Assembly (NCBI RefSeq): GCF_016097555.1
Contig: NC_054708.1
Location: 21,611,939 to 21,675,938, forward strand
Direction of reading: 5' to 3'
DNA length: 64,000 bases
Origin: Gigantopelta aegis
Taxonomy: Eukaryota; Mollusca; Gastropoda; Neomphalida; Peltospiridae
Positions within the stretch are counted from its first letter, which is position 1; each line of letters begins with the position of its first letter. The notes below the pieces were generated by a model. That model was not told the origin of the DNA, made no database searches, and saw only the letters and a list, made by a program, of their open reading frames with translations. This document shows, one piece after another, positions 36,183 to 48,600 of this stretch. A program made the position numbers and the translations under genes.

Positions 36183-36340
36183 CAGGGACCCTCTGTAAAC
36201 CGAAATTTCCCCCAAATCGGACATCTTTCATAGTCCTTTTTCAAAAATCAGTACAGAACTTAACTTCTCTAAACCGGATACTCCTTGAAACTGGACATTT
36301 CACTTGGACTCGAGGGTGTCCGGTTAGAGAAGTTTCACTG
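36183..36340. mobile_element. Pogo/Tigger-like MITE
   Basis: 158 bp between TA dinucleotides (36181-36182, 36341-36342). Left end CAGGGACCCTCTGTAAACCG, right end the complement of CAGTGAAACTTCTCTAACCG. Both resemble pogo-group termini. No coding capacity. Confidence 0.75.
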
Positions 36341-36471
36341 TAGTTGCACCTATGAATTTTCATCACAGCTTGTACACTAAAAATGTTAATTGTAGGCGAC
36401 AAATTTAGTTCTTCCAAATTCTTGTTATTATTATTTTTATTTATTTTTTCAGACTAACTGCATATATATCC

Positions 36472-36637
36472 ATGATGAGTTTTCTCTATAGAAGTATTAA
36501 AGTGACTAACCTGGTTGTGCTGGTGGTGTTCCTGGCTGGCTGTTACTATGGTTTGTGTGTGCAGTGTGAAACGTCTCCCCCAGGAAAGCAAGCTGCCCTC
36601 ACAGTGGTGGAGATTGACGAGGCAGATGACGATGATG
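36472..36637 (+). CDS. SIL1: SIL1 coding exon 1 (signal peptide)
   Basis: Two adjacent ATGs (36472, 36475). The first is used here; the choice does not affect the signal peptide. Ends in a DDDD stretch plus one base before 'gtacga', a non-consensus but acceptable donor with G at +5. Confidence 0.82.
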
Positions 36638-39600
36638 GTACGAAGATATATAGATATAGATATATAGCTAGACAGATATTTGAACAGTTATGATCGCTGT
36701 CTCAGCCAGTAATATATAGCGAAAATACAGAATGGCTGCCTATACTACCAGGTAGGCAATGATTCTCACTCTGATACACCAATAACCCTACGTTTGACAT
36801 TTTTGAGTTCACCAATAACTAATATTTCCCATTTTAACCACTAATACATACATGTACACATGTACACTTGAAGAAGAAACCCGAAGCACCCCCTTTCAAT
36901 AATGTTCTGTTTAAATATGAAAGTGCTGACATGTTTCTTTCTGTATAGTGTGTGTGCATTAGTGGTTAATATGTCAAATATTTGTTATCAGCGAACTCGA
37001 AAATTATCAATGTAATGATATTTACCATAACCATGTTTTCGCTATATAGTTATTTCTGGCTGAGATAGTGGTTATAACCATTCAAATGTCCATCTAGCTC
37101 TCGAACGGCAGAGTTCTCGGCTATTCCTTGAGCAGTACCACTATTAATAGTGATTAATGTAATTATATAGTTGTCCTTTATTAATTATGTTCATTCATTC
37201 ATTCATTTACAGTTGTTAGTAGTATAGTAGTTTTCATTCAATCTTCATTTATTCATTCATTCATTCATTCATTGAAAGTATAAATGTTTATAAATTAGAA
37301 CCTAGTTTATAAACATTTAAGGTTTTAATGAATAATTGTCAGCAGTAGTTTGCAAGTAACAATAATTATTATCACATGACCATTATATGGTACATGTATG
37401 TGTGTAATTGTTTGCTATCTGCTTTACTTGTGTGATCACCTATACTCTTCAAGAAAAGAAACTTGACATTGATTTTCAAAGTTTAATACAAAAAAAACAT
37501 GGTAGACATGATACAAGTAACCAAAGATCAAGATGCCATGGGAAGGGAATTACTCTGTACATGTCCGAAACAGTATCTCTGGGAATCCACCTGAAACATG
37601 TACACAGGCATATGTGTGACATAGGGGTGGGCAAAATGTCAGTATTGGTTATGACCACCATGAGCCCTGATGACAGCTTGACAACGACACATGGAAGTAA
37701 TCGAACAATGCACAACATATTGTGAAATGTTTTGCCACTCATGCTGCAGTGCCGTAAGAAGTTGCGGAAGTATCTGGGATGGTGGATTCCTCCAGCGCAC
37801 ATGCTGATCCAGTGCATCCCATAGATGTTCTATTGGGTTTAAATTCGGCGAACGGGCAGATCAGTGTAATGTCTGGACATTGTGGCGCTGCAGAAACTCC
37901 TGACTAACATTTTAAACATGTGGTCTGGCATTGTCTTGCTGAAACATTCTACCATTGATGTTCATGTGCGGAATGACGTGATGCTACAGGATCTCGTCTC
38001 GATATCTGATGCCCGTCAGTACACCTGCCACATGCACAAGAGCCATCCTACCACCATGATGGATTCCTGTCCACATCATGACACTGCCACCACCAAAACG
38101 GTCAACTTGTTACACGCAGTTAGGAGCATAACATTCCCCTCGATGTCTTTAGACACATGTGCGTCCATCAGCAAGTGACAGGAAAAAACGTGAGTCATCT
38201 GAGAACAAAACTGTTCTCCATCTGGCAGGTGTCCATCTCACCCTCATGCTGGCACCACAGCAGACACTCCGCAAAGTGACATGGGATCAATTCGTTACGT
38301 CATACGGGTCTTCTAGGGAAAATTCCTGCCTCCTTCAGCCGATTATGAATTTGTCTGGTCAGAAATTCTTCGTAGTCCAGGGATTTGTGTCACTGTGGTT
38401 GTTGCTGTTGTCGTTCGATTTTGAAGATGACACACCCGGATGTATCGATCTTGAGCAGCGGTGGTTACTCTGGGATGACGTGAACTTGGCCTGTCATTAC
38501 TGTAACATTTTGAGTGGTGTTGTACCGTGCCCATAAAGCAGAGATGATCTATCTGGAGAGTCGAGACGCCAAAGTGCTTTACCACATGTTGTTGAGTTGG
38601 TCCTGCTTGCAATCTCCCAATTTGGCATTATTGCTTTGAGCTGACGTCAATCTTGGAATTATTGCATGACCTACAGTGTCGTTATGCAGTCTGTTTGAAT
38701 CACTGCTGATGTGACGGAGGGTTCGGCATGAAAAGTTACTGAACTTCATGATACATGTGCTTTTCTGAGTATTGCGCTTTTGCGTTTCACTACAAACATT
38801 GGCTATGTTTATGCGAATCGAACATTTTATAGTGTTTTTGCATCACCATTCGCTCACTTACTTGATTGTCTTTACAATGTCTTTGATCCTGTAAAAATAA
38901 TCCGATGACATTATTGTTACCAATGCCAAGTTTTTTTTTTTGAAGAGTATATTTTTGGCTTGGAAAATAAGAAACCTGATGCATTTAAATTATTTGTAGT
39001 TTGTATGTAATGGCTGAAATTATATTTTTGTAATGTTATATTTTATTCATTGAAATTTCTACAGTATGTAACGTCATCTCGTGATGATGTATTTATATAA
39101 GCTTATCACCTGTTTGCCAAACCACTTCATTTATTTGAATAAATATTGTTTTAAAATTATTGTTTTAAAAATTGTTTCAAAGTGAAATATAGATACATGT
39201 ATATAGAGATATCAGTAGTTGGATGTTCGTATTCTGTACTTTCAGATGGAATTGTGGCAGTAGAAGAAAATCGGTGATTCTGATCCGTTAGAAGTGTTTT
39301 ATCCTTCAAAAGAATGGAAGACTGTCAAGTCAGGTTGGTTTATTTATGTTCTTTGTGCTGTAGTTATTGGTAACCAGTTTCAGCCTGTGGTACAAAATGT
39401 TTTTAGATCAATGCACGTCAGTGGACCTAAAGTCTGAACCACAGTGTTAACAACTTCAATAAATTACTCTCCTACCTTTAATTACATTTAGATATCCACA
39501 ACATTTTCTCCAGACAGAAATTGTGAAAAAAACAGTTGAAATGGCCCAGATTCCACATACTACAATGTAGATGGTAACCATGTCATCTATATCACAGGGC

Positions 39601-42600
39601 TTCTAGATTATGGTAGCCCCACTCCCATGGCTAGTGATATTCAGTGTTGGGCTAGTAAATAACTATTATAACTAGCCCAACAGCTAGTAGAAAAAAATCC
39701 TTTTCAAATGCTGAATTTATGTCTTATTTTGTAAATATGAATATCCTGCCACCTCTTCCCACCCCCAATCTAAGGGTTTTAAGCTCTATCTCCCTCTTTA
39801 GGTGACGTCTGATTATTACTATTAGTAAAATTGTATTTATTTAAAGTAGGGCTAGTGAATTTTTAATTATGGCTAGTACAGTTTTTAAAACACTGATCCC
39901 ATGGCTAGTGGATTTTTATAAAATTCTAGAAGCCCTGTATCAACTTCGCTGAAATATCCAAGGACAAAAAGCATGTAGGCTGCCATTTTGCTTTTTTTTA
40001 ATGGAATACTCTCCAAGAGGGATGGAAGGATGTAACATAATCTAACAACACCATGACGTGTTAGTATAGGCAATTATTACGTCAGATACTAAGGAGGCTT
40101 CCACCCCTCTTAAAGAGTCTTCCATAAAAAAAGAAAAATTGCATACAGCGAAAAATTAAATGCTTTTTGTCCTAGAAGATCTCAGCGAAGTCGATATAGG
40201 TGACATGGTTACATTCTAGTTTGTCGATATAATGGCTTTTTTCACAATTTCTGTCTGGACAAAATATTGGAGAAATCTAACAATAATTAAAGGTAGGAAA
40301 GTAAGTTATCGTAGTTGTTAACAATGTGGTTCAGACTTTAGTAGGCTGGTTTCCATTTCAATGTATGTGCATCAATAATAGTTGTGACAGAAGAATAGAG
40401 TTGATTACTCTGGAATCAAAATTGGAAACTATCATTTATCACCAACCCATTTGAAAATACTTGCATTGTGTTTTTTTAAATGTTTATTATGTTAATGGTT
40501 GTAGAATATTTGGAAAATTGTCTTGGAACATTACCAAGTGACAAGTGTATGAACCATGATTATTCCATAAATGGGTCAAGTTAACTGTATATGTATGTTT
40601 ATTGTTTTTTCTTGAGTTTACGAAGCAAAAAGGTGAGATAGAGGTATTAATTTTTCAACAGTGGTGACGGCACCAACCTTTTTGTTTCTAAGATCCGTTT
40701 CCCCACAAACTGTAAGTCCTACCTTAGATGAAAGAAACTTAATGTATAGTTGCAACTATGGATGTTCATCACAGAGCACCAAACATTTTTATGGTAGGTA
40801 AGATATTTACTAAGAAAACATATTAAAATTTTTCAGGTCAGGCAATTCCCCGTGGGTTACATGTGCGGATGAACCTGCAGACTGGGAAGAAAGAAGCCAA
40901 GTTAATGGACGGTGAGAATGGTGTCAAGTACTGGGAGACAGATGGCAGGAAAGGTAAGAAGAACACAGTTTAATTGTTTAACAACACCACTAGTCTAAGA
41001 GCACTCTGATTTATTAATCATCGGCTACTGTATTTCAAACATTTGGTAATTCTGACATAATCTGGAGTGCAAATCTGCTACATTTTTCCATTCAATTTTT
41101 TTTTTTCATTTCAAATTATTGTCATGCTTATATCCACTTAAGGTTCAAGCACACTGGGCTGTCTGTCCAGGACAGTGGGTTAGTTGTTAGTGAGAGAGAG
41201 AGAGAGAGAAGAGGGTGTAGTGGTCTTACACGTACCCATTGAGTCGTTAAAACTCGCTCTGGGTGGGAGCCGGTACAGGGCTACGAATCCAATACCTACC
41301 ATTATTATGTCCGATGGCTTAACCACAACACTATCGAGGCCGGGTTTTTTCCATTAACAGCAAGGGATCTTTTATAAGTACTTCCCCACAGATATGACAG
41401 CACATACCACTGCCTTTGATATACCAGTTGTGGTGCACAAGAAAAATTACCATGGCCCCCAGATGGGGATCATTCCCAGACCAACCACGCTACAGGCAAG
41501 CACTTTACTACTGCAATGCTGGGCTACATACAGCTCTTTCTTCGTGTTTCTTTTTTCTTTCTTTTTTTTTTTGTGATTTGGCTATTACATTGTAATACTT
41601 TAACAGCATAATAAATAATAATGAATATGTGTTCTGTTATAGTTGTGCTGTTAAAATATACAGATATTCAGTGTGATAAAAGTTATTTTTGTGATCAGTA
41701 TAGAAATGAGACATTTGTGCTTTATTTGCAGGCATGTTGAACACTGGGAAGAAACAGTTTACCAGAGATGAGTTGAAGGAAGCTCTAAAACATTTCAAAG
41801 CACAGGATTCAGATAAAGATGATACAAAGGTATGTCTCGGTCTAAAAAGTTTAATTTAACATTTTGTAAAACTCATATTCGACACCATTGTTCAGACCAC
41901 AAGCATGTGTGTGTCTTATTTTGTCCATACCTTTAGTAATAAGTTCCAAAGTAAATAAAAACAATTATCCACAATAATTACCACTTAAGTATCAAAGAAG
42001 TTAACCTCTTTTTAATTTTTTCTTTAAGTTAAAGTGAAAATTCCAAGTTGTACTAAATTGTAAAACAACATCAATGATTATAGATGTAAACCTTGGTACA
42101 AGTATTGCAACTGAGTTAACTGGTTAAAAATAAGAATAGAATTGAAATTATTATAATTCACATAGTTTTAGTCAAAGATCATTATGTTTCTGTATGGTAA
42201 ATATCACATTTTATTTTGATGAGCCAGAAATTATTGGCATACAAAATATAAAACCATTAGGAAATCTTTGTTTTACTTTCATTATTTTATTAAAAACTAA
42301 CGGCATATGGCTGTACTCATTGCAGAAAAATGATGGAAAAAAGAAGTTCCGAAGCTATGAAGAACTTAAAGAAGAGTTAGCAAAGGCCAAAATGTCGATA
42401 AAGACTGACGCAGAGATTGTGTCGGAGCTGGTGGATCTGTTCAGGAAAACTCCATTTGACTCTGACAGGAAGGCTATCCTGACAGATTTGGAGTACTATC
42501 TTCACCAGGTATTCAAGACACAATGTTGCAAATATTTGTTTTAATTTTAAGAATTTAAAATAGATCAGCTAGGTTTGTTTTCTTTCTTGCAGTGTCATAC

Positions 42601-45600
42601 TATTCTTTGATAGTTTCCATTGTCTTTTATGTATAATTTTGACTACATGCCGCATCAATGCTCAGGGTAAATCATACATAGTTGGTAGAGAGGTTCCAGT
42701 GATATCATAGCGTTAATTTAGCTTTAAAAATATGGGCCACGCTACGACAAATTGTAAAATCATCGTAGGCTATGCCGTCACAACAGCACACACTATAGTG
42801 ATGTCATAGCTTACAATGGTTTTACGGTTTCATAGCGCTAAGATAGATTGGAAAATATGGGCCACGCTACGACAAATTGTAAAATCATCGTAGGCTATGC
42901 CGTCACAACAGCACACACTATAGTGATGTCATAGCTTACAATGGTTTTACGGTTTCATAGCGCTAAGATAGATTGGAAAATATGGGCCACGCTACGACAA
43001 ATTGTAAAATCATCGTAGGCTATGCCGTCACAACAGCACACACTATAGTGATGTCATAGCTTACAATGGTTTTACGGTTTCATAGCGCTAAGATAGATTG
43101 GAAAATATGGGCCACGCTACGACAAATTGTAAAATCATCGTAGGCTATGCCGTCACAACAGCACACACTATAATGATGTCATAGCTTACAATGGTTTTAC
43201 GGTTTCATAGCGCTAAGATAGATTGGAAAATATGGGCCACGCTACGACAAATTGTAAAATCATCGTAGGCTATGCCGTCACAACAGCACACACTATAGTG
43301 ATGTCATAGCTTACAATGGTTTTACGGTTTCATAGCGCTAAGATAGATTGGAAAATATGGGCCACGCTACGACAAATTGTAAAATCATCGTAGGCTATGC
43401 CGTCACAACAGCACACACTATAGTGATGTCATAGCTTACAATGGTTTTACGGTTTCATAGCGCTAAGATAGATTGGAAAATATGGGCCACGCTACGACAA
43501 ATTGTAAAATCATCGTAGGCTATGCCGTCACAACAGCACACACTATAGTGATGTCATAGCTTACAATGGTTTTACGGTTTCATAGCGCTAAGATAGATTG
43601 GAAAATATGGGCCACGCTACGACAAATTGTAAAATCATCGTAGGCTATGACATCACAACAGCACACACTATAGTGATGTCATAGCTTACAATGGTTTTAC
43701 GGTTTCATAGCGCTAAGATAGATTGGAAAATATGGGCCACGCTACGACAAATTGTAAAATCATCGTAGGCTATGCCGTCACAACAGCACACACTATAGTG
43801 ATGTCATAGCTTACAATGGTTTTACGGTTTCATAGCACTAAGATAGATTGGAAAATATGGGCCACGCTACGACAAATTGTAAAATCATCGTAGGCTATGC
43901 CGTCACAACAGCACACACTATAGTGATGTCATAGCTTACAATGGTTTTACGGTTTCATAGCGCTAAGATAGATTGGAAAATATGGGCCACGCTACGACAA
44001 ATTGTAAAATCATCGTAGGCTATGCCATCACAACAGCACACACTATAGTGATGTCATAGCTTACAATGGTTTTACGGTTTCATAGCGCTAAGATAGATTG
44101 GAAAATATGGGCCACGCTACGACAAATTGTAAAATCATCGTAGGCTATGCCGTCACAACAGCACACACTATAGTGATGTCATAGCTTACAATGGTTTTAC
44201 GGTTTCATAGCGCTAAGATAGATTGGAAAATATGGGCCACGCTACGACAAATTGTAAAATCATCGTAGGCTATGCCGTCACAACAGCACACACTATAGTG
44301 ATGTCATAGCTTACAATGGTTTTACGGTTTCATAGCGCTAAGATAGATTGGAAAATATGGGCCACGCTACGACAAATTGTAAAATCATCGTAGGCTATGC
44401 CGTCACAACAGCACACGCTATAGTGATGTCATAGCTTACAATGGTTTTACGGTTTCATAGCGCTAAGATAGATTGGGAAATATGGGCCACGCTACGACAA
44501 ATTGTAAAATCATCGTAGGCTATGCCGTCACAACAGCACACACTATAGTGATGTCATAGCTTACAATGGTTTTACGGTTTCATAGCGCTAAGATAGATTG
44601 GGAAATATGGGCCACGCTACGACAAATTGTAAAATCATCGTAGGCTATGCCGTCACAACAGCACACACTATAGTGATGTCATAGCTTACAATGGTTTTAC
44701 GGTTTCATAGCGCTAAGATAGATTGGAAAATATGGGCCACGCTACGACAAATTGTAAAATCATCGTAGGCTATGCCGTCACAACAGCACACACTATAGTG
44801 ATGTCATAGCTTACAATGGTTTTACGGTTTCATAGCGCTAAGATAGATTGGAAAATATGGGCCACGCTACGACAAATTGTAAAATCATCGTAGGCTATGC
44901 CGTCACAACAGCACACACTATAGTGATGTCATAGCTTACAATGGTTTTACGGTTTCATAGCGCTAAGATAGATTGGGAAATATGGGCCACGCTACGACAA
45001 ATTGTAAAATCATCGTAGGCTATGCCGTCACAACAGCACACACTATAGTGATGTCATAGCTTACAATGGTTTTACGGTTTCATAGCGCTAAGATAGATTG
45101 GGAAATATGGGCCACGCTACGACAAATTGTAAAATCATCGTAGGCTATGCCGTCACAACAGCACACACTATAGTGATGTCATAGCTTACAATGGTTTTAC
45201 GGTTTCATAGCGCTAAGATAGATTGGGAACTATGGGGCCATGATGCTCCATATTTTCTTAGACGTCGTGTAATGTATGTTAAATTTTCAGATTGACAATG
45301 CAGTACATTTCTGTGACATTGGAGCCATGCCAGATCTGATCAGATGTCTGAATGATACAAATGAAAATATCCGAGCTGAGGCTGCTTTTGTTCTGGGTTC
45401 CGCTCTTCAAAGGTAAACATTTGGTATCTTTGATTACAGTTGGCAGTGGATGAAATGGGATGATCTGTAATTTTTCACAAACCAATCAGTGGGTTTTTTT
45501 TTTTAGATTTGGGATGGGGATATAACAATAGAACAGAGCAGAGTAATGTTTTATAGTATTTTGGGGAAGAGGGGATAGGACATGATCACATGTATATTAA

Positions 45601-48600
45601 TTACTTAAATTTAAAGTTTTTCTGTTTCAACATAATTCATGTTCATTAAAAAAAAAATGTGTTTGGAAGGAGTGGAGTGCTAGTCCTTGTTGTTCATTGG
45701 GTGGGGGGTGGGGGGTGGAGGGAGGGTGTGCTGGGATTTAAAAAGATGGGAAACAGTAGTTGAGAGGGTGGAGGATATACACCAAGGTAAGGATCTTATA
45801 ATATGACATTTTATGTAGCATATTATATATATAGCATTGATTTGACGGTTCCAGTTTCATGATCACTAGAATGTCAAATTACTGCAATCACAGTTTAGGA
45901 ATTACAGCTGAAGCAATTTCCTGGCCATCCTCCAGACTTGTTTCTAGAATGCCACATTTTGGTGCTACATGTAAAACTGTAACTGTCCTTTTCCTTTGTT
46001 GAAGTTAGAGCACATTGATTAATCATCGAGTGTTGAATGTCAAACATTTTGTTAATTCTGACACAAGAAAAGAAAGAAAGAAATGTTTTATTGAACGACA
46101 CACTCAACACATTTTATTTACGGTTATATGGCGTCAGACATATGGTTAAGGACAACACAGATTTTGAAAGGAAACCTGCTGTCGCCACTACATGGGCTAC
46201 TCTTTCCGATTAGCAGCAAGGGATCTTTTGTTTGCGCTTCCCAAAGTCAGGATAGCACAAACCATGGCCTTTGTTGAACCAGTTATGGATCACTGGTCGG
46301 TGCAAGTGGTTTACACCTACCCATTGAGCTTTGAGGGTTTGGAGTCAGTATCTGGATTAAAAATCCCATAATTCTGACACAGTCTTCAGAAGAAACCTGC
46401 TACATTTTACCACTAGCAGAAAGGCATCTGTCATATGTCCTTTCCCACAGACCGGACAGCACATATCATGCCCTATGATATACCAGTTGTGAGGAACTGG
46501 TTGGGATGGGAAAAAACCTAATCAAAGAATGACTCCATTGAGGGGATTCAGTCCTACAACTAAAGCACATTGAAACCTCACAGTAAATCCACACCTTGCA
46601 AAGATTTCCATAACTTGTGTTCAATATCATTCCATCTCTGTTTGTTTGTTTGTTTTGTTTAATGACACCACTAGATTTATTTATCATCGTCTACTGGATA
46701 TCACACATTTGATAAGTTTGACATATACATGTAGGGTTAAGAAAGGAAACCTGCTACATTTATTCATTGGTAGCAAGGGATATTTTATATACATCATCCC
46801 ACAAACAGGATAGCACATACCACAGTTTTTGTTACACCAGTCTTGGTGCACTGGCTGGAATGAGAAATAGCCCAATGGGCCGACCAACATGGATCGATCC
46901 CAGACCGACCGTGCCTCGATCCCAGACCGACCGTGCCTCGATCCCAGACCGACTGTGCCTCAGGCGAGCACTTTACCATTAGGGGGCGGGATTTAGCTCA
47001 GTGAGTTGAGTGCACGCTTGAGGTGCTTACATCACAGAAATGAACCACCTCAGTGGACCCATTCAACTGATTGTATTTTATCTCGTTCCAACCAGTGCAC
47101 CACAACTGGCCAAAGTCCGTGGCAAAGTGCATATAAAAGATCCCTTGCTGCATTAGGACAAAATGTCACAGGTTTCCTCTGATGACTTCTTGTCATAATT
47201 ACCAAATGTTTGACATCCAATAGTCTATGATTCATTAATCAATGTGCTCTACTGGTGTCATTAAACAAAACAAACTTTTAACTTTCCCACTAGGTAATGT
47301 CCAACCCCCCACCTTGCAAAGATATCCACATCTTGTGTTCAATATCATTCCATCCCTGTTAAATTCACGATTGTTGTCGACATTGTTTTAACAGCAATCC
47401 AAAAGTGCAGATCTCCGCTGTTGAGAATGGTGCTATACAGTCGATGTTGCGAGTCCTGTCGACAGAATCTTCGTTCACCGTGAGGAAGAAAACAATGTAC
47501 GCCCTCTCGTCCATACTCAGACATTTCCCGTTCGCACAGAAGAAGTTCCTGGAGCTGGGAGGACTGGCGTCGTTGAAGAAGCTGTTTGAAGATTCTGGTG
47601 CTGAGGCAGAACAACTGCAAGTGAAAGCCGTGACCTTGATGTACGACCTTGTTACCGAGAAGGTGAGATTTTTGTTTATCATCCATTAAAGGCTTTTGTA
47701 GGAGGTATCTCTGGCACTATAATTTTGCGATATCTCCTGTGATATTCTCCTAGGATATATCGCTTCTTATAATCTTGATTGGTCAAAGTTTAATCACTGC
47801 ATTCTAATTAAAATGAAAAGAATGATAATGGATGATAAAAAGAATACCCCCTCGTGTCTTGTGATGTAATTTATTAGCACTCGTTGATAACAATAAACCT
47901 CAGATTTTATACTTTTGTAACTCGTGCTGATAAATTATGAAATCACAAGACACTCGGGGAATATCCTCTGTTTAACAGCACACAGGGCTGGCTGTGGGTA
48001 AGCAGAACATTTAATCTACTAATTATCTACTCATCTTCAAAAACTGCAGAAACCCAATTATTTTCTAACAAAATATTAATTAAACATGAAATTATTTCGC
48101 CATATTAAAATAAAATTCACCAAATGTTCCTAAAATTCACTATAGGCGAATTTGGTTAGTGTCAAAGCTAGCCCTGCACATTGTTTAGCTGGTGGCTTGC
48201 ATATTGTAGTTGATGTAAAGACAGTTTGTTTTTGTTTAACAACACCACTAGAGCACATTGATTTATTAATCATTGGCTATTGAATGTCTGTGTGAAGACA
48301 GAGACAAGATGGTGCTGCTACTATATAAACTACCATAGTTCGAATTTAAGAATTTGTAGCCACAGCAATTTTGGAAGGTTTTTTTCCCACAGGCAAAATG
48401 CAGACCTAAGTCAATTTTGAGCTAGTAACTTTGACAACAAATAAATACAAAAATCAAAATCAAATATGTTATCCATTCAATCAGCCAACCAACCAATATT
48501 TATCAAATGTCAAAAAGCTGCCATCGGTAAAGTCCCCTGACCTACATGTATGGCATTTCACATCACAGCTACCCCAATTGCTATTAATTGATGCCACCAT

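Larger units (their letters stand above)
36638..39245. other. SIL1 intron 1
   Basis: Contains (ATTC)n at about 37190-37274 and the decayed Tc1-type element at 37443-38949. Confidence 0.8.
45413..47394. other. SIL1 intron 6
   Basis: Dominated by SINEs: a nested S2/S3 pair (46003-46560) and a head-to-head pair (46645-47281). A G-rich stretch lies near 45701-45730. Confidence 0.8.

Noticed and set aside
37408..38536. Plus-strand frames of 98-125 codons as genes
   Set aside because: They are antisense to the decayed transposase.
42734..45234. CRISPR-like array
   Set aside because: The unit is a contiguous 125-bp satellite with no unique spacers, in an animal intron.
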